Assembly (NCBI GenBank): GCA_026003335.1
Contig: BPHB01000001.1
Location: 1,200,591-1,264,590, forward strand
Source: Chitinophagales bacterium
Lineage (GTDB): Bacteria; Bacteroidota; Bacteroidia; Chitinophagales; CAIOSU01
Direction: 5' to 3'
Length of the DNA stretch: 64,000 nt
The notes under the pieces are model-generated. The model was not told where the DNA came from, ran no database searches, and worked only from the letters and a program-made list of their open reading frames with translations. Shown here in pieces: positions 52,385-60,548 of this stretch; within the stretch, counting starts at the first letter, position 1; each line of letters begins with the position of its first letter. The position numbers and the translations under genes are program-made.

Positions 52385-52429
52385 TGCATCAAACCAAATC
52401 TCCTGTCTATCTTTGCCTGCAGAATCATT

Positions 52430-52503
52430 CGGGGTGTGGCGCAGCTGGCTAGCGTACCAGTATGGGGTGCTGGTGGTCGCGGGTTCGAATCCCGCCACCC
52501 CGA
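52430..52503 (+). tRNA. tRNA-Pro (GGG)
   Basis: The full cloverleaf is present: acceptor CGGGGTG pairs with CACCCCG, the D-stem is GCGC/GCGT, the anticodon stem is CCAGT/GCTGG around the loop ATGGGGT, and the T-arm is GCGGG-TTCGAAT-CCCGC. The anticodon GGG is at 52464-52466, and the discriminator is A. The genome does not encode CCA here. Confidence 0.95.
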
Positions 52504-52532
52504 CAATAACATAAAGCTTCCGCATCAAATAT

Positions 52533-53369
52533 TCAGAAGCGGTAAATCTTCCCGAGATTGAGGAGTAGCTCCATATCATGTTCGTTCTTCAGGAGCGCTC
52601 CGGCATGGGGAGGCAGATAGGTGCGCAGGTCGGCATTCTCCAGCTCCTTTTCATCGGTGTTGTCCAGCAGAAGCAGCTTAATCCAATCCAGCAGTTCGCT
52701 GGTGGAAGGCTTTTTGCGGATGCCTCTTATTTCACGCAGCTCGTAAAATATTTTCATGGCATTTTGCACAAGCTTTTTTCTCAGTCCTGGGTAATGCACC
52801 TCCACAATTTGTTGCATGGTTTCTTTATCCGGGAACCGGATATAGTGAAAAATGCACCTGCGCAAAAAAGGGTCGGGCAGCTCTTTTTCATTATTGGAGG
52901 TGATAAACACAATCGGGCGGTTTTTGGCACGAATAGTCTGCTGCAATTCGTAGCAGTAAAATTCCATCTTATCCAGTTCCAGCAACAAATCATTGGGAAA
53001 TTCAATGTCTGCCTTATCAATCTCATCAATCAGCAACACCACGGGTTCTTCAGCCTCAAATGCTTGCCATAACTTGCCCTTTTTAATGTAATTGGCAATA
53101 TTTTCCACTCCCGCTCTGCCCAATTGCGAATCACGTAGCCGCGACACGGCATCATACTCATACAACCCCTGATGCGCGGTAGTGGTGGATTTGATATGCC
53201 AGGTGATAATTGGTTTATTTAAGGCTTTTGCAACTTCGTGCGCCAGCAGAGTTTTGCCTGTGCCGGGCTCACCCTTTATCAGCAGTGGCTTCTGCAAATG
53301 AATTGCAGCATTTACGGCTATCTGAAGCTCCCTGGTGGCGATGTAAGTATCTGTTCCTTGAAATAACAT
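52533..53369 (-). CDS. MoxR-family AAA+ ATPase
   Basis: A 278-residue AAA+ protein. Walker A is GEPGTGKT (33-40), Walker B VVLLIDEIDKAD (about 109-120), FITSNNEKELPDPFLRRC gives sensor 1 and the arginine finger. MoxR ATPases act as chaperones that insert cofactors or activate complexes, usually with a von Willebrand factor A protein encoded next door. No such partner is beside this gene: its upstream neighbour is divergent and its downstream neighbour is a tRNA gene. The target is therefore unknown. The C-terminus has the family's helical region. Confidence 0.9.
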   Translation of the reverse strand: MLFQGTDTYIATRELQIAVNAAIHLQKPLLIKGEPGTGKTLLAHEVAKALNKPIITWHIKSTTTAHQGLYEYDAVSRLRDSQLGRAGVENIANYIKKGKLWQAFEAEEPVVLLIDEIDKADIEFPNDLLLELDKMEFYCYELQQTIRAKNRPIVFITSNNEKELPDPFLRRCIFHYIRFPDKETMQQIVEVHYPGLRKKLVQNAMKIFYELREIRGIRKKPSTSELLDWIKLLLLDNTDEKELENADLRTYLPPHAGALLKNEHDMELLLNLGKIYRF

Positions 53370-53495
53370 GCCTTACTATATTTTGAAAACAAACCCGAAG
53401 TTAAGCATAGCTTTTTCGGAAAAGTAAAAATATCCGTATCAGGACACAGCACATCATCAGTTGACCTTTATCAGACTATGGAATAGAATGATTTT

Positions 53496-53503
53496 TAACT
53501 TTG
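53496..53503 (+). promoter_or_regulatory. candidate -7 promoter element of the TonB-dependent receptor gene
   Basis: TAACTTTG is an exact TAnnTTTG match and lies 22 nt before the ATG, giving a leader of about 15 nt. The -33 TTG is not obvious. Confidence 0.48.
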
Positions 53504-53525
53504 CCGGCAACTCAAATTGTGACGC

Positions 53526-55952
53526 ATGCTATCCCTATCCCTCAGAATCCTGTTGCTGACCCTTGTTAGCCTATCAGCAGCAGCACAAACCGGTGTGGTA
53601 AAAGGAAAAGTTTTGGATGCCAAATCAGGCGAAGCCCTTGTGGGAGTTAATGTGGTAATTGATACAAATACCGGCACTACTACCGACATTGACGGGCACT
53701 TTACCCTGCAGATGCCCCCGGGCAACTATACAGTACGATTTTCCTACCTGGGTTACTCGGAAATTTCTGTAAAAGCCATAGTAAAAGAAAATGCCACTAC
53801 CGACCTGGGAACAATCACTCTGACCGAGGCCCTCAAGGAGCTCAATATTGTAACGGTCACCGGCAGTAAGTTTGAGAGACAAATAGCCAGGGAAGTATCT
53901 ACCATTGAAGTGCTGAAAAGTGATTTTATACAAAGCACCAACTCCGTTACGCTGGCTGAAGCAGTAAACAAGGTGCCCGGAGTAACGCTCATTGACAATC
54001 AGCCGGCCATCCGGGGGGGCAGTGGTTATGCCTATGGGGTAGGTAGCCGGGTGCTGGTGCTGCTGGATGATATCCCCATGATTACAGCCGACCGGGGTGA
54101 TGTCAGATGGAACTATTTGCCCATAGAGCTGATAGAGCAGGTGGAGATTCTGAAAGCGTCTTCCTCGGCACTCTACGGAGCCTCGGCCCTTAACGGAGTG
54201 ATAAACACGCGTACAAAATTCCCCCGTGCCTACCCTGAAACCTCTGCATCCATCTATTACCATATCTACGGAGATCCCAGGAATGATTCCATGAAATGGT
54301 GGGGCAAACCCACTGCAGTCAACATAGCAGAACCTGATGACCCCAAACTGCCCCGCCCGCAGCGGTATGGCGGATTCTTTTCGCATTCACACCGAATCAA
54401 GCAATTTGATGTCATCATAGGAGCTGCTGTAGAAAAAGAAAGGGGCTATATCCGCTTGCTTGATCAGCAGTTCATTCGTGCCAGCGGGAAATTTCGTCAC
54501 CGCCCGATGCGGATTGAGCGACTCACTTACGGTCTGAATTTCTACTGTATGGATAGCCGAGAAACGGATTTCTTTTTCTGGAAAAACAGCGTACAGGGAG
54601 CTTATGTGCCCGCTGGAAGTAATGACTATGACGAGGACGGTACTCTTGTGTCAGCCACACGCCAGAATGTAACCCTTGATCCGTACGTCTCTTATATGGA
54701 CCGCTCCGATGGCCGCCACCTGCTGCGGTTGCGCTATAACCGTCTTGCTGTACAATTTTCTGTCAACTACCCTGTAGCCCATATTCTTCAAAGCGAATAT
54801 CAATATCAGAAAAGTTTTAAACGCATTGCCAGCATAACAGCCGGCATTAATGATCAGTTTTATATCATGCAGGACAGGGACCTTCAAAACCACAACCTGC
54901 ATATCGGTGCAGTATATGGTCAGGTTGATCTGGAATTTAAAAAGCTTACCATATCCGCCGGGGGGCGTGCAGAAATATTCAAACTGGATGAAAGGGGCGA
55001 CACGTCTGCTTTCACCTTTAAAATAGGACTGAATTACCAACCGGCCCGCTATACTTATCTGCGTCTTTCAGCCGGCACCGGCTATCGCTATCCTGCTATT
55101 GCCGAGTTTTTTGCGGTAGGATCACTGGGTGAAGTAAATGGCATAAAGGTTAGGGTAATAGGTAATCCCGACCTTGTACCCGAATATGGCGGATCCGGAG
55201 AGCTGGGAATAAAACAGGGCTTCCGGATAAAACAATGGCTCGGATATTTTGATTTCGCTTTCTTCTGGCAAGAATATAAAGAGATGATTGAATTTGTTTT
55301 CGGCATCCATAAGTTTCCGGATGGCACCCAGGGTCTGGGCTTCCGCTCAGAGAATATCAGCCGCGCAAGGGTTGCGGGCTTTGAAGCTTCTATCCTTGGA
55401 GAAGGCAAATTCGGGCAGGTGCCTTTCCGGATGTTGGGAGGTTATACGTATGTTTATCCGGTTGAGCTGATGCCTGAAGGTGGCGACTCCTCCCTGAACA
55501 ATGTGGGCAACTACCTGCGCAACTTCTTCAGAGCCATGGGTAATGTGAACGAAGAAATCCTGGACGGGCTGCTGCGTTACCGCTATCGGCATACGTTTAA
55601 AGCCGACATGGAGGTTGACCTGCGCCATTTTATTCTCGGCTCCGAACTCCACTATTATAGCTTTATGGATAAGATTGACCCCTTTATTGAATTTATCGCC
55701 ACCGGCCTTTCTGACTTCAGGCAAAGGGCCCAGGAGCGCACTATTACCGGAGACTTTTTATGGAACCTCCGTGCCGGCTACGATTTTCAGCGCTACGGCA
55801 AGCTGATGTTTATCGTAAACAATGTCTTAAACAGGGTATCGGCTATTCGTCCGGCAAAAATGGACCCCCCGGTAAACTTTGTCATTCAATATAGTATCAA
55901 CATCAAAGGCCAGCAACAGCAGCCAGAGGCATCACTTCCCCGACCGGAATGA
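53526..55952 (+). CDS. TonB-dependent outer-membrane receptor
   Basis: An 808-residue outer-membrane receptor. After the signal peptide (1-20, ending SAAAQ) comes a carboxypeptidase-regulatory-like domain (about 22-100; VVKGKVLDAKSGEALVGVNV), then the plug domain (about 110-230) with LAEAVNKVPGVTLIDNQPAI, RVLVLLDDIPM and ASSALYGASALNGVINTRT, then a barrel of about 22 strands to the end. There is no SusD partner gene next to it, so it is not a SusC-type glycan importer. It may import a siderophore, cobalamin or another small ligand; the substrate is unknown. It stands alone on the plus strand with its own promoter candidate. Confidence 0.93.
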   Translation: MLSLSLRILLLTLVSLSAAAQTGVVKGKVLDAKSGEALVGVNVVIDTNTGTTTDIDGHFTLQMPPGNYTVRFSYLGYSEISVKAIVKENATTDLGTITLTEALKELNIVTVTGSKFERQIAREVSTIEVLKSDFIQSTNSVTLAEAVNKVPGVTLIDNQPAIRGGSGYAYGVGSRVLVLLDDIPMITADRGDVRWNYLPIELIEQVEILKASSSALYGASALNGVINTRTKFPRAYPETSASIYYHIYGDPRNDSMKWWGKPTAVNIAEPDDPKLPRPQRYGGFFSHSHRIKQFDVIIGAAVEKERGYIRLLDQQFIRASGKFRHRPMRIERLTYGLNFYCMDSRETDFFFWKNSVQGAYVPAGSNDYDEDGTLVSATRQNVTLDPYVSYMDRSDGRHLLRLRYNRLAVQFSVNYPVAHILQSEYQYQKSFKRIASITAGINDQFYIMQDRDLQNHNLHIGAVYGQVDLEFKKLTISAGGRAEIFKLDERGDTSAFTFKIGLNYQPARYTYLRLSAGTGYRYPAIAEFFAVGSLGEVNGIKVRVIGNPDLVPEYGGSGELGIKQGFRIKQWLGYFDFAFFWQEYKEMIEFVFGIHKFPDGTQGLGFRSENISRARVAGFEASILGEGKFGQVPFRMLGGYTYVYPVELMPEGGDSSLNNVGNYLRNFFRAMGNVNEEILDGLLRYRYRHTFKADMEVDLRHFILGSELHYYSFMDKIDPFIEFIATGLSDFRQRAQERTITGDFLWNLRAGYDFQRYGKLMFIVNNVLNRVSAIRPAKMDPPVNFVIQYSINIKGQQQQPEASLPRPE

Positions 55953-56069
55953 GCCAGCATGTACAATTAGCTTATTCATCGGCTGTTATTCTTCTGGTAT
56001 GTGCTTTGAGGTTTGAATAAAAATTGTAAATTTTACGTCCCTTTTTTTTCACAATCACATTCACCGGTA

Positions 56070-58880
56070 ATGAAAAAGATTTTTACCACAGGAGCGGTTT
56101 TAATGGCTGTGCTGTATCTATCAAAAACGGCAGAGGCTCAAACATATAATGACGGTCCCATGGAGTTGCAGATAAGAGTTACAGAAGTGCGTGTGGACTA
56201 TCATCCGGATGATAATGTTTCCAACGACTTTAACCTTAGCGGCAGCATTGGCTCTGTAATCGGTAATTTCATTAATGTGCCCTCACTGGAAACAGATGAA
56301 ATCCGCTGTAAAGTGTGGGCGCGGGATAATGTCACTCCCACATGGGCAACCATCGGAGGGCAATGCCTCAAAAGCAACCTCCCCATGAGTTCGGGTGGTC
56401 CCGAAACATTTATCGTGAACCCTCCTGCCCTTATTTTCAATACTTCTTATCCAGGGGCTTCTGTTCCTGCTTTTTTTGATTTGCGTGTAGAAGCCTGGGA
56501 AGACGATAAGCCGGCTGATTTTGACCAGTTGCCCTCGGGAGTACCGTTCGTTTTAAGCAATGACTGCCAGACAGCTGACGGATGGAGTGAATGCACCTAT
56601 GACGGTGCGAGCACCAACTGTGTTACTCTCTTTGGAGCGGGAGTGCTCCCAATGGAAGATGACATCTATTGCAATGCCAATCCTTTTCAAACAAATATTG
56701 ACTACCGGGCGGCAGGACCGCCCTGCCGCTGGAATAATCATGGATTTATTGCTGGCAACTGCCCCTCTAACAACTACTACCAAATACGTGTAGAATCCTA
56801 CTACCGCTTTACTGCAGGAAGCGCATGTAGCAACCCTATAAACCTTGGCACTTTCACCCCGGGACAAACCATCTCTCACTTCAACAGCAATGAATGCTAC
56901 TCCAATAACTACGCAGGAAGCCCGGGAAATGACGTCTTTTATAAGTTTTCTATCACCAATCCTGTTGGCGTTGACATATCTGTCTGCGGCACCGGAACAA
57001 CCTACAACACGGTACTCTACCTGCTGGATAACAACTGCAACCCCTATGCCTCCAATGATGATGGCTGCGGTACCCAATCTATTATCTCCACCTCATTATG
57101 CCGCACAGGAGACTATTACATTGTAGTAGACGCGAAAAACGCCAGCGATATAGGGCAATTTACCCTGCAGATAAAAGAAAATGCCAGCTTTACTTTTGCG
57201 GCTTCTATCGTAAAAACCGACCCATCCTGCAACGGGGCTGCAGATGGTAGCGCTAAGGTAAACATCACCGGTGGATTGCCCCCTATCAGCATTCTGTGGA
57301 GCAACAACTACACCGATACCCTCAATACCGGTTTGCAGGCCGGCACTTATACAGTCACCGTCACCGACTCAGCTCAATGTAGCGTCACGGCCACTACTAC
57401 CCTGATTGACCCGGCTCCTGTAGTTGTGAATGTCTCTACTACAGATCTCACCTGCAGCGGAGCCAATGACGGAACAGCCACCGCCAATGTCAGCGGAGGC
57501 ACTTCCCCTTATTTCTATGCCTGGTCAAACGGGCAGGGAGGCCAAACAGCTATTAATCTTGGGGCCGGAACATACAACGTCACGGTGACAGATTTTAAAG
57601 GGTGCACTGCTACCCCTTCATCTCCCGCTGTAGTCAATGCCAACAATCCTATTGTGATTGATACAGCCAACTTTCAGCATGTGAGCTGCAACGGCTTTAA
57701 TGACGGAACCATAACTGTCAGCGTCAGTGGCGGTGTACCACCCTATTCCTATCAATGGTCTAATGGCGCCAGTGGTCCTACCGTCAGCAACCTGCCTCCC
57801 GGCCCGATCAGCCTTACGGTATTTGACAATACCAGCGGTGGAGGACAATGTTTTGAAACGGCTTCCTTTATTATCACTGAACCAGCTCCACTGGTTTCGG
57901 TAATCAATGCCACTCGCAATGTAACATGCAACGGAAGCAGTGATGGCGCTGTTGATCTGGGAGTAACAGGAGGTACTCCCCCTTATACCTATGCATGGTC
58001 TGATAATTCCACCGGTGAAGACCGTATTAATGCCACTGCAGGACCCTTTTCGGTAACTGTTACCGATAACAATGGCTGCTCTACGGTTAACTCCGGAACA
58101 CTTACCGAACCTGCTGCAATAACGTCTACCGTTCAAACCACAGATGCCGGATGCAAGGGAGATAATACCGGCTCCGCAGACTTGCAGGTCAGCGGAGGCG
58201 CTCCACCCTACACCTATCAATGGTCTAATCTCGCCAACACTGAAGATCTGACTAACGTTGCCGGAGGCACCTATCTGGTGGTAGTAACAGATGCTAATGG
58301 CTGTACCCATGTAAGCACAGTAGTAATCAATGAATACCCCGAGCTGGCTGTACAAGCTATCGTGTCTCCTTCCTGCAATGACCGTGTAAACGGTAAAATC
58401 ATTCTCAACCCCAACGGCACACCACCTTATGTATTCGCCTGGTCTGATGGTGCTACCACACAAGAGCGCACCGATATAGCGGCAGGCAATTATGACGTAA
58501 CCATCACGGATGCCAATGGCTGCACGGAAACCCTGAGTCTCTCTGTGGGTGTCAATACCGACTGCGGTACCGGAACTTTTGATGTGGTGATCCCCAATGC
58601 CTTCTCTCCAAACGGAGATGGCGTTAATGATAATTTTGAAATTATCCGCTCAGATGATGTCTTATCTGTACATGTGAAAATCTACGACCGCTGGGGTTCT
58701 AAAATATATGAAAACCCCAACCAACTTTCTGGTCCGGGATACGGATGGGACGGTACTATTCAAGGCAAAAAGGCTCTGCCCGGAGTGTACGTGTATGTAA
58801 TGGACGTAGTGTATGAAGATCCGACATCCAATCCTGACCGGCCCACTCAGTTTACCGGCACTGTAGCTGTTGTACGTTAA
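56070..58880 (+). CDS. SprB-repeat secreted protein, T9SS type B cargo
   Basis: A 936-residue exported protein with signal peptide (1-24, ending AEAQ). It has an N-terminal beta domain (about 30-250) with several Cys and no recognised family, and a pre-peptidase C-terminal-like domain (about 255-375; NDVFYKFSITNPVGVDISVC, then TGDYYIVVDAKN). Six SprB-type repeats (about 380-850) follow the D-x-x-C-(N/S)-G-x-x-D-G, G-G-x-P-P-Y-x-Y-x-W-S-(N/D) pattern. The type B T9SS sorting domain (about 850-936) has PNAFSPNGDGVNDNFEI, KIYDRWGSKIYE and YGWDGTIQGK. It is a small relative of the giant adhesin. The ATG at 56070 begins the signal peptide; a TTG at 56013 would add 19 residues. Confidence 0.9.
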   Translation: MKKIFTTGAVLMAVLYLSKTAEAQTYNDGPMELQIRVTEVRVDYHPDDNVSNDFNLSGSIGSVIGNFINVPSLETDEIRCKVWARDNVTPTWATIGGQCLKSNLPMSSGGPETFIVNPPALIFNTSYPGASVPAFFDLRVEAWEDDKPADFDQLPSGVPFVLSNDCQTADGWSECTYDGASTNCVTLFGAGVLPMEDDIYCNANPFQTNIDYRAAGPPCRWNNHGFIAGNCPSNNYYQIRVESYYRFTAGSACSNPINLGTFTPGQTISHFNSNECYSNNYAGSPGNDVFYKFSITNPVGVDISVCGTGTTYNTVLYLLDNNCNPYASNDDGCGTQSIISTSLCRTGDYYIVVDAKNASDIGQFTLQIKENASFTFAASIVKTDPSCNGAADGSAKVNITGGLPPISILWSNNYTDTLNTGLQAGTYTVTVTDSAQCSVTATTTLIDPAPVVVNVSTTDLTCSGANDGTATANVSGGTSPYFYAWSNGQGGQTAINLGAGTYNVTVTDFKGCTATPSSPAVVNANNPIVIDTANFQHVSCNGFNDGTITVSVSGGVPPYSYQWSNGASGPTVSNLPPGPISLTVFDNTSGGGQCFETASFIITEPAPLVSVINATRNVTCNGSSDGAVDLGVTGGTPPYTYAWSDNSTGEDRINATAGPFSVTVTDNNGCSTVNSGTLTEPAAITSTVQTTDAGCKGDNTGSADLQVSGGAPPYTYQWSNLANTEDLTNVAGGTYLVVVTDANGCTHVSTVVINEYPELAVQAIVSPSCNDRVNGKIILNPNGTPPYVFAWSDGATTQERTDIAAGNYDVTITDANGCTETLSLSVGVNTDCGTGTFDVVIPNAFSPNGDGVNDNFEIIRSDDVLSVHVKIYDRWGSKIYENPNQLSGPGYGWDGTIQGKKALPGVYVYVMDVVYEDPTSNPDRPTQFTGTVAVVR

Positions 58881-58883
58881 GAT

Positions 58884-58912
58884 GCCTGTAATCAGTTAAA
58901 GCACAGGCTTTA
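58884..58912 (+). terminator. candidate terminator after the SprB-repeat gene
   Basis: GCCTGT and ACAGGC form a 6-bp stem separated by 13 nt and followed by TTTAT, starting 4 nt after the stop of the 56070-58880 gene. The long loop and short T-run make it weak. Confidence 0.35.
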
Positions 58913-58949
58913 TACAACTGCTCCTGGACAAAGAAAAAGCGGCCTAGTC

Positions 58950-59315
58950 TTGAAAAAGAAAACTTTGGTAATCGGGGCATCGCCTCATCCCAGTCGTTAC
59001 GCATACCTTGCCGTAAGTCGCCTGGCAGCCTCCGGTCACGCAGTGATTGCCTTGGGTAACAAGCCTGGCTTCATTGGTAATATCCCGATAGAAACAGAAA
59101 GAAAACCTTTTACTGATGTGCACACCGTAACACTATATATCCATCCATCTATTCAGAAAACTTACTATAACTACATTCTAGAAGTTATTCGTCCCAAGCG
59201 CATCATCTTCAATCCGGGAACAGAAAATCAGGAATTAAAAGAAATGGCTTCCAAACGAAACATAGAAGTGCTGGAAGCATGTACGCTTGTTCTCCTTTCT
59301 ACTGCGCAATACTAA
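58950..59315 (+). CDS. CoA-binding domain protein
   Basis: A 121-residue cytosolic protein of the small CoA-binding (Rossmann-fold) family. VIGASPHPSRYAYLAVSRL (about 7-25) is the nucleotide-binding loop and VIALGNKPG the second strand. HPSIQKTYYNYIL and IIFNPGTENQEL complete the fold, the last corresponding to the P-G-x-x-N motif. The function of these stand-alone proteins is unclear; the domain is shared with succinyl-CoA synthetase. Translation apparently starts at TTG 58950, since no in-frame ATG precedes the conserved strand. The SDR gene follows in the same direction after 50 nt, and both handle CoA-type cofactors or substrates, so a link in acyl-CoA metabolism is possible. Confidence 0.87.
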   Translation: MKKKTLVIGASPHPSRYAYLAVSRLAASGHAVIALGNKPGFIGNIPIETERKPFTDVHTVTLYIHPSIQKTYYNYILEVIRPKRIIFNPGTENQELKEMASKRNIEVLEACTLVLLSTAQY

Positions 59316-59365
59316 AAGTTGCCAGCATATTTCTTTATTTTTAACCGTCAAAAAAAAAAGAAAAT

Positions 59366-60238
59366 ATGCAGTACAATGAACCTATGCTCCGGGAGAATGC
59401 ACTAAAAGGGAAAACCATCCTTGTCACCGGAGGTGGATCAGGCCTGGGCAAGTCTATGGGAAAATATTTCCTTCAGCTGGGAGCAAACCTCATCATCACC
59501 AGTCGTAAAATGGAAAAGCTGCAACAGGCGGCCGATGAACTGCAGAAAGAAACCGGAGGTAAGGTACTTGCACTACAGTCAGATGTAAGGAAATACGAAG
59601 AAGTAGAGCAGGTACTGCACAAATCCATTGAAACCTTCGGTAAAGTGGATGTGCTGGTAAACAATGCTGCGGGAAACTTCATCAGTCCAACAGAAAGGCT
59701 TTCACACCGGGCATTTGAATCTGTCATCGGCATTGTATTACAGGGCACCATCAACTATACGCTTGCCTTCGGCAAACACTGGATTAAAGAAAAGCAACCT
59801 GCCACGGTGTTGAATATCGTAACCACCTATGCATGGACGGGCTCGGCCTACGTGGTACCCAGTGCATGCGCCAAAGCAGGTGTGTTGGCGCTTACGCGTT
59901 CGCTGGCCGTGGAATGGGCTAAATACAAAATACGCTTTAATGCTGTCGCTCCCGGCCCCTTCCCCACAAAAGGAGCATGGGAACGCCTCGTGCCCGGAGA
60001 TTTACAAAAGCTTTTTGACCCCACCAAAAGAGTACCGGTGGGGCGCGTGGGCGAACATCAGGAGCTGGCAAACCTGTGCGCTTTCCTGGTTTCGGATTTT
60101 TCTTCTTACATAAACGGAGAGTGTATTACCATTGACGGAGGTGAATGGCTCAAAGGAGCCGGGCAGTTTAACGCCATGGAAGCCGTACCTGCCGAAATGT
60201 GGGACATGATAGAGCAAATGACACGCTCAGCGAAATAA
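59366..60238 (+). CDS. SDR family oxidoreductase, 2,4-dienoyl-CoA reductase-like
   Basis: A 290-residue short-chain dehydrogenase/reductase. The NAD(P)-binding VTGGGSGLGKSMGKYF lies at about 21-36 and NNAAGNF is the N-A-A-G motif. The active-site region reads S-A-C-A-K-A-G-V, so the Lys is kept but the usual Tyr of Y-x-x-x-K is absent, as in 2,4-dienoyl-CoA reductases. The arginine in TSRKMEKLQQ suggests NADPH. It would reduce 2,4-dienoyl-CoA intermediates in unsaturated fatty acid oxidation. N-A-V-A-P-G-P-F-P-T-K supports this subgroup. It follows the CoA-binding gene. Confidence 0.88.
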   Translation: MQYNEPMLRENALKGKTILVTGGGSGLGKSMGKYFLQLGANLIITSRKMEKLQQAADELQKETGGKVLALQSDVRKYEEVEQVLHKSIETFGKVDVLVNNAAGNFISPTERLSHRAFESVIGIVLQGTINYTLAFGKHWIKEKQPATVLNIVTTYAWTGSAYVVPSACAKAGVLALTRSLAVEWAKYKIRFNAVAPGPFPTKGAWERLVPGDLQKLFDPTKRVPVGRVGEHQELANLCAFLVSDFSSYINGECITIDGGEWLKGAGQFNAMEAVPAEMWDMIEQMTRSAK

Positions 60239-60275
60239 TTAAAACCGAAAATAATTAAACCTATGAGTGTCTGTT

Positions 60276-60500
60276 TCAGGGGCAAGGCCCTCCAACCCAC
60301 GACACCAGACCCTCCCGCTCCGCATAGCAGGCATTTGTATACGTCACATCATCGCAACCACATACAGGGTCATAATTAGGAGGGCACATCCGACCTAAAT
60401 CTCTTCGGCCGGCATCTACGCAATTTACGGTTTTGCCACACCCCCCAATAAAGCATGGCAGCAAAAGCACAATTACTTTAAAATACACCTGTTTAACCAT
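60276..60500 (-). CDS. Kazal-domain lipoprotein
   Basis: A 74-residue lipoprotein that is a single Kazal-like domain on an anchor. The signal segment (about 4-20) ends F-I-G-G-C, a clear lipobox with Cys21. The mature part has the same pattern as the modules of the 16908-19550 protein: C-P-P-N-Y-D-P-V-C-G-C-D-D-V-T-Y-T-N-A-C and ends G-G-P-C-P. Kazal domains inhibit serine proteases, so a surface or periplasmic inhibitor is the best guess. The ATG at 60500 gives a good signal peptide; a further upstream start at 60545 adds a hydrophilic extension that does not fit. It lies 48 nt downstream of the glycosyltransferase gene on the same strand. Confidence 0.83.
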   Translation of the reverse strand: MVKQVYFKVIVLLLPCFIGGCGKTVNCVDAGRRDLGRMCPPNYDPVCGCDDVTYTNACYAEREGLVSWVGGPCP

Positions 60501-60548
60501 GCTCAAATTTAGCCGCCCTCGGGAAGTGTTGTAGCTTTTGAACATAAC

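Noticed and set aside
53625-54386. A 253-codon minus-strand open frame opposite the TonB-dependent receptor
   Set aside because: The plus-strand receptor is clear by domain order; the antisense frame has no recognisable start region or motif.
57618-58463. A 281-codon minus-strand open frame in the SprB-repeat gene at 56070
   Set aside because: It is antisense to the repeat region, with low-complexity Gly/Ser/Cys/Ile composition and no motif.
60504-60511. TAAATTTG as a promoter of the Kazal lipoprotein gene
   Set aside because: It ends only 3 nt before the ATG that gives the proper signal peptide, too close for a -7 element unless translation starts later, for which no good start exists.
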